6,694 nucleotides of DNA from assembly GCA_051155755.1 (NCBI GenBank), contig DAXETY010000052.1, positions 1 through 6,694 of the forward strand, read 5' to 3'. The notes below the pieces were generated by a model that saw only the letters and a list, made by a program, of their open reading frames with translations, ran no database searches and was not told the DNA's origin. The number at the start of each line of letters is the position of its first letter. The stretch's first letter is position 1. Made by a program: the position numbers and the translations under genes. Positions 1 to 5,901 of the stretch are shown one piece after another. The DNA is from DAXETY01 sp051155755. GTDB lineage: Bacteria; Desulfobacterota; Desulfobacteria; Desulfobacterales; SG8-13.

Positions 1-170
1 ACTGTTACCGATGCGGGCCGACCGAACCGTTTTCCGGCGGCGATTTCCTTCGCCCGGAATCGGATGACGCTGGATTGCAGAAGCCCTACGGGTAGACATT
101 TTCCGAAAGATTGTCAACGGTCGTTTCTTCCCCGCCAACCCGGTTGCCATGCGGATTGCCGTCATTGCGG

Positions 171-198
171 TTGACATCCGGCATTCATTCGGTACAAA
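171..198 (+). promoter_or_regulatory. Candidate sigma70-type promoter for serC
   Basis: A perfect -35 hexamer TTGACA (171-176) is followed after 16 nt by TACAAA (193-198), which matches four of six -10 positions. Transcription would start near 205 and give a leader of about 40 nt before the serC start. No hairpin terminator or recognisable gene was seen in positions 1-170; frame 1 is open there, but its translation resembles no family I know. Confidence 0.55.
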
Positions 199-246
199 TA
201 AGAATTTTTCGGAATACCACAACCCGCTTTTCCACTGGAGGAATCG

Positions 247-1335
247 ATGAAAACCCGACGCATCCACAATTTCAATCCCGGACCGGCCGCGCTCCCGCTA
301 CCCGTGCTCGAAGAAGCTCGGGCTTCCCTGCTCAATTACGCTGGCTCGGGCATGTCCGTCACCGAAATCAGCCACCGTTCCAGTTTCTTCGAGGACATTA
401 TCAACGATGCGATCGAACGCACCCGCCGCCTGTTGAATCTGGACAGCCGCTTTCGGGTGCTTTTCATCCAGGGCGGTGCCAGCCTGCAGTTCTGCATGGT
501 ACCGATGAACTTCCTGGCCGACGGCCGTTCGGCCGATTACGTCGATACCGGCACCTGGTCCACCAAGGCCATCAAGGAAGCCCAGCTCCTCGACAAAGCG
601 GTGCAGGTGGTGGCCTCCTCGGCCGACCGCAACTATGCGTACATTCCCAAAGATATCGCTTTTCATCCGGATGCCGCCTATGTCCACCTCACCTCCAACA
701 ACACCATCAAGGGCACCCAGTGGCACCGGTTTCCGGACACCGGCGGCGTGCCCCTGATCGCCGACATGTCCTCGGATATCCTGAGCCGCCCGTTCGACGT
801 TGCACCTTTCGGGCTGATTTACGCCGGCGCGCAGAAGAACATCGGACCGGCGGGCGTCTGCATGGTCATCATCCGCGAAGACCTGCTGGAAAACGTGCCG
901 GATCATCTGCCGTCCATGCTGAAATACACGACTTTTGCCGCCAAAAACTCCCTGTACAACACGCCCCCGTGTTTTGCGATCTATATGGTGCAACTCGTCC
1001 TGAAATGGATCGAGGAAACCATCGGCGGACTGGAAAAAATGGAAGCCGTCAACCGCGAGAAATCCCGGCGGCTGTACCAGGTATTGGACGAATCCGATTT
1101 TTATCGACCCACTGCAGACACCGACAGCCGTTCGCTGATGAATGTCACCTTCCGTCTGGCAGATGAAAACCTGGAGAAACGCTTCGTGGAGCAGGCCCTG
1201 GAAAACGACCTCGGCGGTCTGAAAGGTCATCGCTCGGTGGGCGGAGGCCGTGCCTCGATTTACAACCCGACATCCCTGGAAGCCGTCGATGCCCTGATCG
1301 AGTTTATGAAGGAATTCGAACGCCAAAACGGCTAA
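247..1335 (+). CDS. serC: Phosphoserine aminotransferase SerC
   Basis: This is a PLP-dependent class V aminotransferase. It converts 3-phosphohydroxypyruvate plus glutamate to O-phosphoserine plus 2-oxoglutarate in serine biosynthesis, and acts on the related step of PLP synthesis in organisms using the pdx route. It is cytosolic. The 362-aa length equals that of E. coli SerC. Visible landmarks are the N-terminal FNPGPAALP (9-17), GGAS (76-79) for the PLP phosphate, Trp104 in TGTWS that stacks on the ring, ADMSSD with Asp173, and the Schiff-base Lys197 in AGAQKN. His328-Arg329 and Arg335 (KGHRS...GGGRASIYN) are the substrate-phosphate residues. The ATG at 247 is preceded by GGAGG (237-241) at a 5-nt spacing. 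No serA or serB lies nearby, so it appears to be a single-gene unit driven by the promoter at 171-198. It looks intact, with all key residues present. Confidence 0.97.
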   Translation: MKTRRIHNFNPGPAALPLPVLEEARASLLNYAGSGMSVTEISHRSSFFEDIINDAIERTRRLLNLDSRFRVLFIQGGASLQFCMVPMNFLADGRSADYVDTGTWSTKAIKEAQLLDKAVQVVASSADRNYAYIPKDIAFHPDAAYVHLTSNNTIKGTQWHRFPDTGGVPLIADMSSDILSRPFDVAPFGLIYAGAQKNIGPAGVCMVIIREDLLENVPDHLPSMLKYTTFAAKNSLYNTPPCFAIYMVQLVLKWIEETIGGLEKMEAVNREKSRRLYQVLDESDFYRPTADTDSRSLMNVTFRLADENLEKRFVEQALENDLGGLKGHRSVGGGRASIYNPTSLEAVDALIEFMKEFERQNG

Positions 1336-1351
1336 ATGCAGTTCATGCAAT

Positions 1352-1370
1352 ACCACTTAGTGGTTGTGGT
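1352..1370 (+). repeat. Small palindrome between serC and aor (operator or weak terminator)
   Basis: ACCACT-T-AGTGGT (1352-1364) is a perfect inverted repeat with 6-bp arms. It lies 17 bp after the serC stop and just upstream of the -35 hexamer at 1376. The first arm can also pair with GTGGT (1366-1370), which is followed by TTTT, giving a weak terminator-like hairpin for serC. The position also suits an operator for the aor promoter. The sequence alone does not decide between these. Confidence 0.35.
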
Positions 1371-1375
1371 TTTCC

Positions 1376-1405
1376 TTGACAATGATCAGGCCCTCTGACT
1401 AAATT
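1376..1405 (+). promoter_or_regulatory. Candidate sigma70-type promoter for the AOR gene
   Basis: A perfect TTGACA (1376-1381) is followed after 18 nt by TAAATT (1400-1405, four of six matches to the -10 consensus). Transcription would begin near 1412, leaving a leader of about 127 nt before the start codon at 1539. The local AT-richness stands out against the GC-rich flanks. Spacing is one base longer than optimal. Confidence 0.5.
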
Positions 1406-1411
1406 AAAACC

Positions 1412-1538
1412 AAAGCAGGCGATTTGAACAGTGCCCGTACACGGGGAGTGAAGGGCACTGTTGAGTGTAACTGGTTCTGATTGGGAAAGGTGCAGGCGTA
1501 CCCTCCCCCCACCCGCAACGTGTTCAAGGAGGTCTTCC
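1412..1538 (+). promoter_or_regulatory. Long structured 5' leader of the AOR mRNA, possible cis-regulatory RNA
   Basis: The leader contains a perfect 10-bp stem, AACAGTGCCC (1427-1436) with GGGCACTGTT (1453-1462), closing a 16-nt loop that holds GGGGAG (1443-1448). A C-rich tract (1501-1511) contains CCTCC (1502-1506), complementary to the GGAGG core of the ribosome-binding site (AAGGAGG, 1526-1532). It also contains CTCCCC (1503-1508), complementary to the loop's GGGGAG. These two pairings exclude each other, a layout used by translational switches. Molybdenum or tungsten cofactor-sensing leaders are known for related genes, but I could not match this one to the Moco RNA consensus. The structure is seen in the sequence; the switching role is inference. 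Confidence 0.35.
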
Positions 1539-3281
1539 ATGGACAAAATTCTGCGTATTGATATGGGCGCCGACGGCGGTCCGCAATTTCGCGAAGAGCC
1601 GCTGGGCGATTATGCCGGCCTCGGCGGCCGCGCGATGACGTCGGCCATTATTTCCAAGGAGGTGCCGCCGCTGTGCCACCCCCTCGGTGCCGAAAACAAG
1701 CTGGTCATTGCCCCCGGAATGCTCAGCGGTACCACCGCCGCCATGTCCGGGCGCCTGTCGGTCGGCTGCAAGAGCCCGCTCACCGGCGGCATCAAGGAAT
1801 CCAACGCCGGCGGCCAGGGCGCCCAGGTACTGGCCCGGCTGGGCTACGCCGCCATCGTGCTGGAAGGCAAGCCCAAAGACGACACCCTGTACAAAGTCCG
1901 GATCGACAAAGACGGCGTGAAGGTCGAAGCCGACAACAGCCTGAAACGACTCGGCAACTACGACACCGTCGAAAAATTGAAGCAAGCCCACGGGGACAAG
2001 ATCACCTGCCTTTCCATCGGTCCGGCCGGGGAGATGAAAATGGCGGCTGCCTCCGTGGCGGTGACCGACATGGAACAGCGTCCCACGCGGCACGCCGGCC
2101 GCGGCGGCACCGGCGCCGTAATGGGGGCCAAGGGTGTCAAGGCCGTGGTGCTGGATGACACCGGCATGAGCATGCGCGCACCCAAGGATCCCGACAAATT
2201 CAAGGCAGCCAACCAGAAGTTCGTCAAGGGGCTGCGCAGCCACGCCGTCACCGGAGAAGGTCTGCCGACCTACGGCACCAACGTGCTGACCAACGTCATC
2301 AACGAGGCCGGCGCCTACCCCACCAAGAACTTCATGTGGGGGCGCTTTGACACCTGCTCGAAAATCAGCGGTGAGACCCAGGCCGAAACCGAAATCGCCC
2401 GCGGCGGCAAGGGAGCGGCGACCCACGGCTGCCATCGAGGTTGCATCATCCGTTGCTCCGGCACCTACATGAACAAAGACGGTCACTACCTGACCAAACA
2501 GCCGGAATACGAAACCGTGTGGGCACACGGAGGCAACTGCGGCATCGACGACCTGGACGCCATTGCCCAGCTCGACCGGCTCGACGACGACTACGGGGTC
2601 GACACCATCGAGATGGGCGCCACTGTCGCGGTGGCCATGGAAGCCGGCATTGCCGAATTCGGCGATGCCGAGGCGGCCATCAACCTGGTTCACGAAGTCG
2701 GCAAGGGCACGCCGCTGGGCCGCATCCTCGGCAACGGCGCCGAAGTCACCGGCAAGGTGTTCGGTGTCGAGCGCGTGCCCACCGTTAAAGGCCAGGCTAT
2801 GCCGGCCTACGATCCCCGGGGTGTGCTGGGCATCGGCGTTACCTATGCCACCAGTACCATGGGTGCTGACCACACCGCCGGCTATGCCGTGGCTACCAAC
2901 GTGCTGGGAGTCGGCGGGCAGGTGGATGCGCTGTCTCCGGAAGGGCAGGTGGAGCTGTCGCGCAACCTGCAGATTGCCACGGCAGCGATTGACTCCACGG
3001 GCATGTGTCTGTTCATCGCCTTTGCCGTGCTTGATCAACCCGAAACCCTGCAGGCGCTGATTGATATGCTCAATGCCTTCCACGGGTTGAATCTGACCGG
3101 TGACGACGTGACCGCATTGGGGCAGAAGGTGCTCAAAATGGAGCGCGACTTCAACGAGCGGGCCGGCTTTACTTCCAAAGACGACCGGCTGCCGCGGTTC
3201 TTTCTGAAAGAGCCCCTGCCGCCCCACAACGTTACGTTCAAGATCAAAGACGAAGAATTGGACGAGCTTTACAATTTCTAG
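1539..3281 (+). CDS. aor: Aldehyde:ferredoxin oxidoreductase family tungstoenzyme (AOR)
   Basis: A 580-aa member of the AOR family (archaeal AOR about 605 aa), cytosolic. The family oxidises aldehydes or related substrates to acids at a tungsten-bis-pyranopterin centre and passes electrons through one 4Fe-4S cluster. The N-terminal pterin-binding domain is recognisable from GGRAMTS (29-35), GRLSVG (71-76) and the RHAGRGGTGAVMGAKG block (184-199). Cluster ligands are Cys298, Cys302 and Cys306 (CX3CX3C), with the distal fourth ligand Cys490 in DSTGMC. The EYETVW segment (323-328), NCGIDDLD (333-340) and the ADHT histidine (His445) correspond to conserved family active-site regions. The start at 1539 is chosen over an in-frame ATG at 1461 because AAGGAGG (1526-1532) sits 6 nt upstream and family homology begins at MDKILRID. 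The physiological substrate cannot be read from sequence. Nearby MoaD-like and E1-like genes suggest linked cofactor supply. Confidence 0.95.
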   Translation: MDKILRIDMGADGGPQFREEPLGDYAGLGGRAMTSAIISKEVPPLCHPLGAENKLVIAPGMLSGTTAAMSGRLSVGCKSPLTGGIKESNAGGQGAQVLARLGYAAIVLEGKPKDDTLYKVRIDKDGVKVEADNSLKRLGNYDTVEKLKQAHGDKITCLSIGPAGEMKMAAASVAVTDMEQRPTRHAGRGGTGAVMGAKGVKAVVLDDTGMSMRAPKDPDKFKAANQKFVKGLRSHAVTGEGLPTYGTNVLTNVINEAGAYPTKNFMWGRFDTCSKISGETQAETEIARGGKGAATHGCHRGCIIRCSGTYMNKDGHYLTKQPEYETVWAHGGNCGIDDLDAIAQLDRLDDDYGVDTIEMGATVAVAMEAGIAEFGDAEAAINLVHEVGKGTPLGRILGNGAEVTGKVFGVERVPTVKGQAMPAYDPRGVLGIGVTYATSTMGADHTAGYAVATNVLGVGGQVDALSPEGQVELSRNLQIATAAIDSTGMCLFIAFAVLDQPETLQALIDMLNAFHGLNLTGDDVTALGQKVLKMERDFNERAGFTSKDDRLPRFFLKEPLPPHNVTFKIKDEELDELYNF

Positions 3282-3309
3282 CGCTCGCCTGGACTTTCTG
3301 AAACCCTTG

Positions 3310-3337
3310 GGGGAGCCCGCCTGCGGGCTCCCCTTTT
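3310..3337 (+). terminator. Strong Rho-independent terminator after the AOR gene
   Basis: GGGGAGCCCGC (3310-3320) pairs perfectly with GCGGGCTCCCC (3323-3333); the innermost pair opens to leave a CCTG tetraloop. TTTT follows (3334-3337), with more T-rich sequence after a G. It lies 28 bp past the AOR stop codon. It should end most AOR transcripts and separates AOR from the next gene on the same strand. Confidence 0.9.
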
Positions 3338-3371
3338 GTTTGTTCACAATTCTTGTCAAGCGAGGCCGGCG

Positions 3372-3992
3372 GTGAACCACGACACAAATCGAAACGATGT
3401 GACGACCTTCGAAATTGAAGCATCGACGAGTTTGCTGCGACTGATCTCCGGACTGGTGTTCGGCCGCGGTGTCGAATTGGAAGTCCGACCCGGCAGCAGC
3501 GTGCGCGATTTTCTCTGCAATCAACTGAACCTGGCGGCGGATTACGTGGAGAACCGGATCCAGACCGTGTTTCTGGAAGGTAAGCCGGTGGACGATTTCG
3601 ACACGGCCACTCTCGAGGCAGGGTCGATCCTGGCCCTTTCGGCGGCCATGCCCGGTCTGGTCGGTGCGGTGTTTCGCCGCGGCGGCTACTATGCCTCGCT
3701 GCGGGATTCGATTACCTACCGTCAAATGGGCGGCCCCACCGGCGAATCGGAAAAACGGATCACCCTGAAACTGTTCAATCTGACCGCCCGGGAAATCGGG
3801 CCGCAGATATTGAGCCAGGGAGTGTATATTAATGGAATGCAGGTTGCCGACCTGGTTCGCACGCTGGAAGACTCATTCCGCAGCGGAAGTCGCCGTTGCC
3901 GAATCAACAACAAGCAGATAGAGTGTCAGAAGTTGATCGAACACCCGTGGCCGGATGCGCCGGTCTATTTCAGAGCGGAGAGCGATAGTTGA
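3372..3992 (+). CDS. Unrecognised protein with an N-terminal beta-grasp (MoaD/ThiS-like) region
   Basis: About 206 aa from the proposed GTG start, preceded by GAGG (3362-3365) at 6 nt. The frame extends upstream to a TTG at 3336, but that lies in the terminator's T-tract. A later GTG at 3399 is also possible. Residues about 34-97 have the rhythm of a MoaD/ThiS beta-grasp domain: ELEVRPGSSVRDFL, then an acidic helix, then TVFLEGKPVDDFDTATL, then GSILALSAAMPG. Unlike a sulfur carrier, the chain does not stop at a C-terminal Gly-Gly. It continues through AMPGLVGAVFRRGGYYASLR (about 92-111; the GG is at 104-105) into a second part of about 95 aa with no family I recognise. There is no signal peptide or clear membrane helix. 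It sits downstream of AOR and beside MoaD-like and E1-like genes, so a role in sulfur or cofactor transfer is plausible but unproven. It is convergent with the MoaD-like gene. Confidence 0.75.
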   Translation: MNHDTNRNDVTTFEIEASTSLLRLISGLVFGRGVELEVRPGSSVRDFLCNQLNLAADYVENRIQTVFLEGKPVDDFDTATLEAGSILALSAAMPGLVGAVFRRGGYYASLRDSITYRQMGGPTGESEKRITLKLFNLTAREIGPQILSQGVYINGMQVADLVRTLEDSFRSGSRRCRINNKQIECQKLIEHPWPDAPVYFRAESDS

Positions 3993-3996
3993 AACA

Positions 3997-4107
3997 GAAT
4001 GGGGTCGGGCCACAGTAAGTTATTGATTATTCATTGTTTATATTCTAAAAACGGGCATTTTCAGAGCCTATATCCTTGTTTTCAGCTCTAAAAAAGGCTG
4101 TATTGGA
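3997..4107 (+). repeat. Interspersed repeat, copy A (about 110 bp)
   Basis: It starts with GAATGGGGTCGGGCCAC (3997-4013), five bases after the stop codon of the upstream gene, and ends five bases before the stop of the convergent MoaD-like gene, so it fills the whole intergenic gap. It carries the conserved GCCTATATC at +69 (4066-4074). It also has an inverted repeat, TTTTCAGAGC (4058-4067) with GCTCTAAAAA (4085-4094), nine of ten positions complementary. By hand alignment it is about 88% identical to copy C (6140-6249). It is AT-rich after the head, unlike the flanking genes. The mobility mechanism is unknown; no transposase is in the window. Confidence 0.85.
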
Positions 4108-4112
4108 CAAAA

Positions 4113-4352
4113 TCAGCCGCCGCCTACAGGCGGAAACACCCCCAGCCGGCTTCCGGGTTTGAGTTCCGTCTTCAGATCGGCGCGCACCCCGTCGACGAAC
4201 ACCAGCTTGACGTAATCGAGGGGCACTTTCAGCGTTTCGAGCACTTCCTTTATGGTTACGCCGTCGGGCACCTCGATGGACCGATCCTCGTTGCGGACAT
4301 CCTCCGGGATGTAGCGCGTCAGCGTTGCATATAGATGAACTTCGATTTTCAT
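4113..4352 (-). CDS. MoaD/ThiS-family sulfur-carrier protein
   Basis: A small 79-aa beta-grasp protein starting MKIEVHLYATLTRYIP and ending VFPPVGGG. Its C-terminal Gly78-Gly79 is the family's functional tail, which is adenylated by an E1-like enzyme and converted to a thiocarboxylate that donates sulfur. In the molybdopterin/tungstopterin pathway, MoaD with MoaE builds the dithiolene; no moaE is in the window. The FPPVxGG ending and the VFVDGVRADLKTEL segment favour MoaD-like over ThiS. A third glycine precedes the usual pair. The gene is divergent from the E1-like gene, with 60 bp between start codons. This arrangement and the nearby AOR suggest the two proteins are partners serving a tungsten cofactor. 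Only a weak GG-rich ribosome site precedes the ATG. The protein appears intact and full length. Confidence 0.9.
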   Translation of the reverse strand: MKIEVHLYATLTRYIPEDVRNEDRSIEVPDGVTIKEVLETLKVPLDYVKLVFVDGVRADLKTELKPGSRLGVFPPVGGG

Positions 4353-4358
4353 GTGCCT

Positions 4359-4387
4359 ACCATAAATGCTTTTCCCGCGTCTGGCAA
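4359..4387 (-). promoter_or_regulatory. Candidate promoter for the MoaD-like gene in the divergent gap
   Basis: Read on the minus strand, TTGCCA (4387-4382, five of six matches to -35) is followed after 17 nt by TATGGT (4364-4359, four of six to -10). The predicted start of transcription falls at or within a base or two of the ATG at 4352, so this mRNA could be nearly leaderless. I saw no equally good promoter for the E1-like gene in the 60-bp gap. Confidence 0.35.
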
Positions 4388-4412
4388 GCTACACCACGAC
4401 AAAGGAGGCGAC

Positions 4413-5270
4413 ATGGACCCACAGCTCGAACAATGGATATCGGACCGGCGGCAGACACACCTCGATCCCGCCGGACGGGAGATCGCCATCTTGGACGACA
4501 CCACGGCACAGGCGGCAGCCAATCAGGCCGACTGCAGCCTGGGGGCGGTATACCGCGCGGCCCTTGCGCAGAACGTCTGGCCCCTGCGCTACGTTCGAAA
4601 CCACGCCAGCCTATTGGTTGAAGAGCAATATCGCCTGGCAACCGCCGCCGTCGCCGTGATTGGCGCGGGCGGACTGGGCGGAACCGTGATATTGCTGCTG
4701 GCGCGTATGGGCATCGGTTCGTTGACCGTGGTAGACAGCGATGGGTTCGATGAAACCAACCTGAACCGCCAGGCTCTCTCGACGACCGCATCCATCGGCA
4801 AGCCCAAGTCCGAAGTCGCCGCCGACATGGTGCGGCAGATCAATGCGGCGGTGGAGGTGCGGACCTTTCAAACCGCCTTCAATGCCCAAAACGCCCAGGA
4901 AATCCTGGATGAAATCGATGTGGCGGTGGATGCCCTAGACAATATCCCGGACCGGCTGGAGCTCGGAAAAGAAGCCCGCAAGCGGGGTATTCCGCTGATC
5001 CACGGTGCCATCGCCGGTTTCGAAGGTCAGGTCATAACGATTTTTCCGGAGGACCCGGGTCTGGAAAACCTATACGGCGAAAACGTGCAGCGCAGCGACC
5101 CGCAACGCCCGGAGGCCGTGCTCGGGGTGCCGACCGTCACGCCGGCAATCATTGCCGGTCTCCAGACCATGGAAGTGGCAAAAGTGTTGCTGCGGCGGGG
5201 CCAGCCGCTTCGAAAAACCATGCTGCATGTGGATCTGGAACACGGCTGCTTCAATGCATTTCAGCTGTAG
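4413..5270 (+). CDS. E1-like adenylyltransferase, MoeB/ThiF/HesA family, zinc-less variant
   Basis: A 285-aa enzyme of the family that uses ATP to adenylate the C-terminal glycine of MoaD/ThiS-type carriers. Visible elements are the nucleotide-binding GAGGLGG (84-90), VDSD (107-110), DETNLNRQ (113-120) with the catalytic-type Asn/Arg, Lys130 and Lys132 in GKPKSE, and DALDNIPDR (173-181) with Asp176. The tail GVPTVTPAIIAGLQTMEVAKVL (238-259) matches the family's helix before the C-terminal strand. Only two cysteines occur (Cys41, Cys279), so the two CXXC zinc pairs of MoeB and ThiF are absent and the crossover loop has no cysteine. About 55 extra N-terminal residues precede the usual start, including YRAALAQNVWPLRYVRN (47-63). 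The ATG at 4413 is preferred over an in-frame ATG at 4335 because AAAGGAGG (4401-4408) lies 4 nt upstream. It is likely the partner of the divergent MoaD-like protein. Confidence 0.92.
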   Translation: MDPQLEQWISDRRQTHLDPAGREIAILDDTTAQAAANQADCSLGAVYRAALAQNVWPLRYVRNHASLLVEEQYRLATAAVAVIGAGGLGGTVILLLARMGIGSLTVVDSDGFDETNLNRQALSTTASIGKPKSEVAADMVRQINAAVEVRTFQTAFNAQNAQEILDEIDVAVDALDNIPDRLELGKEARKRGIPLIHGAIAGFEGQVITIFPEDPGLENLYGENVQRSDPQRPEAVLGVPTVTPAIIAGLQTMEVAKVLLRRGQPLRKTMLHVDLEHGCFNAFQL

Positions 5271-5349
5271 GCGGGGTACAATTTAACCGCTTACATATCT
5301 TCCCCGGATTTTCCCTTCTGCGATTGACACCGTTTTGATCCGTTCTTAC

Positions 5350-5377
5350 TTGTCTATTTCTAATCGGGAAATTTAAT
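5350..5377 (+). promoter_or_regulatory. Candidate promoter for the cupin gene
   Basis: TTGTCT (5350-5355, four of six) and TTTAAT (5372-5377, five of six) are separated by 16 nt in an AT-rich stretch, about 35 bp before the start codon. An alternative -35, TTGACA at 5324-5329, has only a poor -10 (TACTTG) at 17 nt. No terminator follows the E1-like gene, so read-through from it is also possible. Confidence 0.35.
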
Positions 5378-5412
5378 TCAATTCGAAACGAAGAAACAGA
5401 AAGGAGAACACC

Positions 5413-5793
5413 ATGAGCGGATACGTCACGCAAATCAACAAGGCCACCGCGGAAAATACCCATTTTCGTCAGGTGCTGTTCACGGGGAAATTTTCACAGC
5501 TGGTGGTGATGAACTTGAAGCCGGGCGAAGAGATCGGCATGGAAGTCCACAACGATGTGGACCAGTTCCTGCGCATCGAAGCCGGTGAGGGCAAGGCCAT
5601 TTTAGACGGCCAGGAACATACACTGAAAGCCGGATACGCCGTGGTCGTACCCGCAGGCGTGGAACACAATTTCGTCAACACCTCTTCGAGCAAGGAAATG
5701 AAGCTCTACACCATTTACAGTCCTGCCGAGCACCCGGAGGGCACGGTTCACAAAACCAAAGCCGAAGCCGACGCCGCCGAACACCATCATTAG
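5413..5793 (+). CDS. Small single-domain cupin
   Basis: A 126-aa protein with one cupin barrel. Motif 1 is GMEVHNDVDQFLRIEAGEG (42-60), in which Glu44, His46 and Gln51 take the usual metal-ligand positions. Motif 2 is GYAVVVPAGVEHNFVN (74-89), with His85 as the last ligand. The C-terminal segment LYTIYSPAEHPEGTVHKTKAEA (98-119) is typical of a widespread group of small stand-alone cupins of unknown substrate, often annotated only as cupin-domain or mannose-6-phosphate isomerase-like proteins. It ends in three histidines. The start is supported by AAGGAG (5401-5406) at 6 nt. It is 142 bp downstream of the E1-like gene and has its own terminator, so it is probably a separate unit. A link to AOR function is not supported by anything in the protein itself. 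Confidence 0.9.
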   Translation: MSGYVTQINKATAENTHFRQVLFTGKFSQLVVMNLKPGEEIGMEVHNDVDQFLRIEAGEGKAILDGQEHTLKAGYAVVVPAGVEHNFVNTSSSKEMKLYTIYSPAEHPEGTVHKTKAEADAAEHHH

Positions 5794-5847
5794 ACCTCGG
5801 TTGCCATCGCGAAATCACATCGGCGACCTCGTCGGCGACATACCCTG

Positions 5848-5898
5848 AAACCCCTGCAGCCGCGGCTTCCCGCCAAAGACCGGCTGCAGGGGTTTTTT
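5848..5898 (+). terminator. Rho-independent terminator of the cupin gene
   Basis: CCCCTGCAGCCG (5851-5862) pairs perfectly with CGGCTGCAGGGG (5881-5892) around an 18-nt loop. TTTTTT follows (5893-5898), and AAA (5848-5850) extends the stem into the T-run. It lies 55 bp beyond the cupin stop codon. Confidence 0.88.
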
Positions 5899-5901
5899 GG
5901 A

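Noticed and set aside
1..174. Frame 1 open from the left edge as the end of an upstream gene
   Set aside because: The 57-residue translation has no recognisable family features and overlaps the serC promoter; too weak to annotate.
111..1356. Long open frames overlapping serC on both strands (111-1166 plus, 298-1356 minus)
   Set aside because: Both overlap an unambiguous full-length SerC, have Arg/Pro- or Gly/His-rich shadow composition and lack ribosome sites.
1461..1538. Upstream in-frame ATG that would add 26 residues to AOR
   Set aside because: It lies in the leader stem, has no ribosome site, and the added residues are not AOR-like; the 1539 start has AAGGAGG at ideal spacing.
1412..1538. 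Firm call of a molybdenum/tungsten cofactor riboswitch
   Set aside because: The leader is structured and the context fits, but I could not match the known consensus by eye; reported only as a possible regulatory leader.
1524..3725. 733-codon open frame on the minus strand opposite AOR and the beta-grasp gene
   Set aside because: It is the antisense shadow of a GC-rich gene. Its translation is low-complexity, rich in His, Gly and Ala, and matches no family, whereas the plus strand encodes a clear AOR.
4335..4412. Upstream in-frame start for the E1-like gene, overlapping the MoaD-like gene
   Set aside because: The 4413 ATG has a strong AAAGGAGG, while the extension would overlap the divergent gene and carries no family features.
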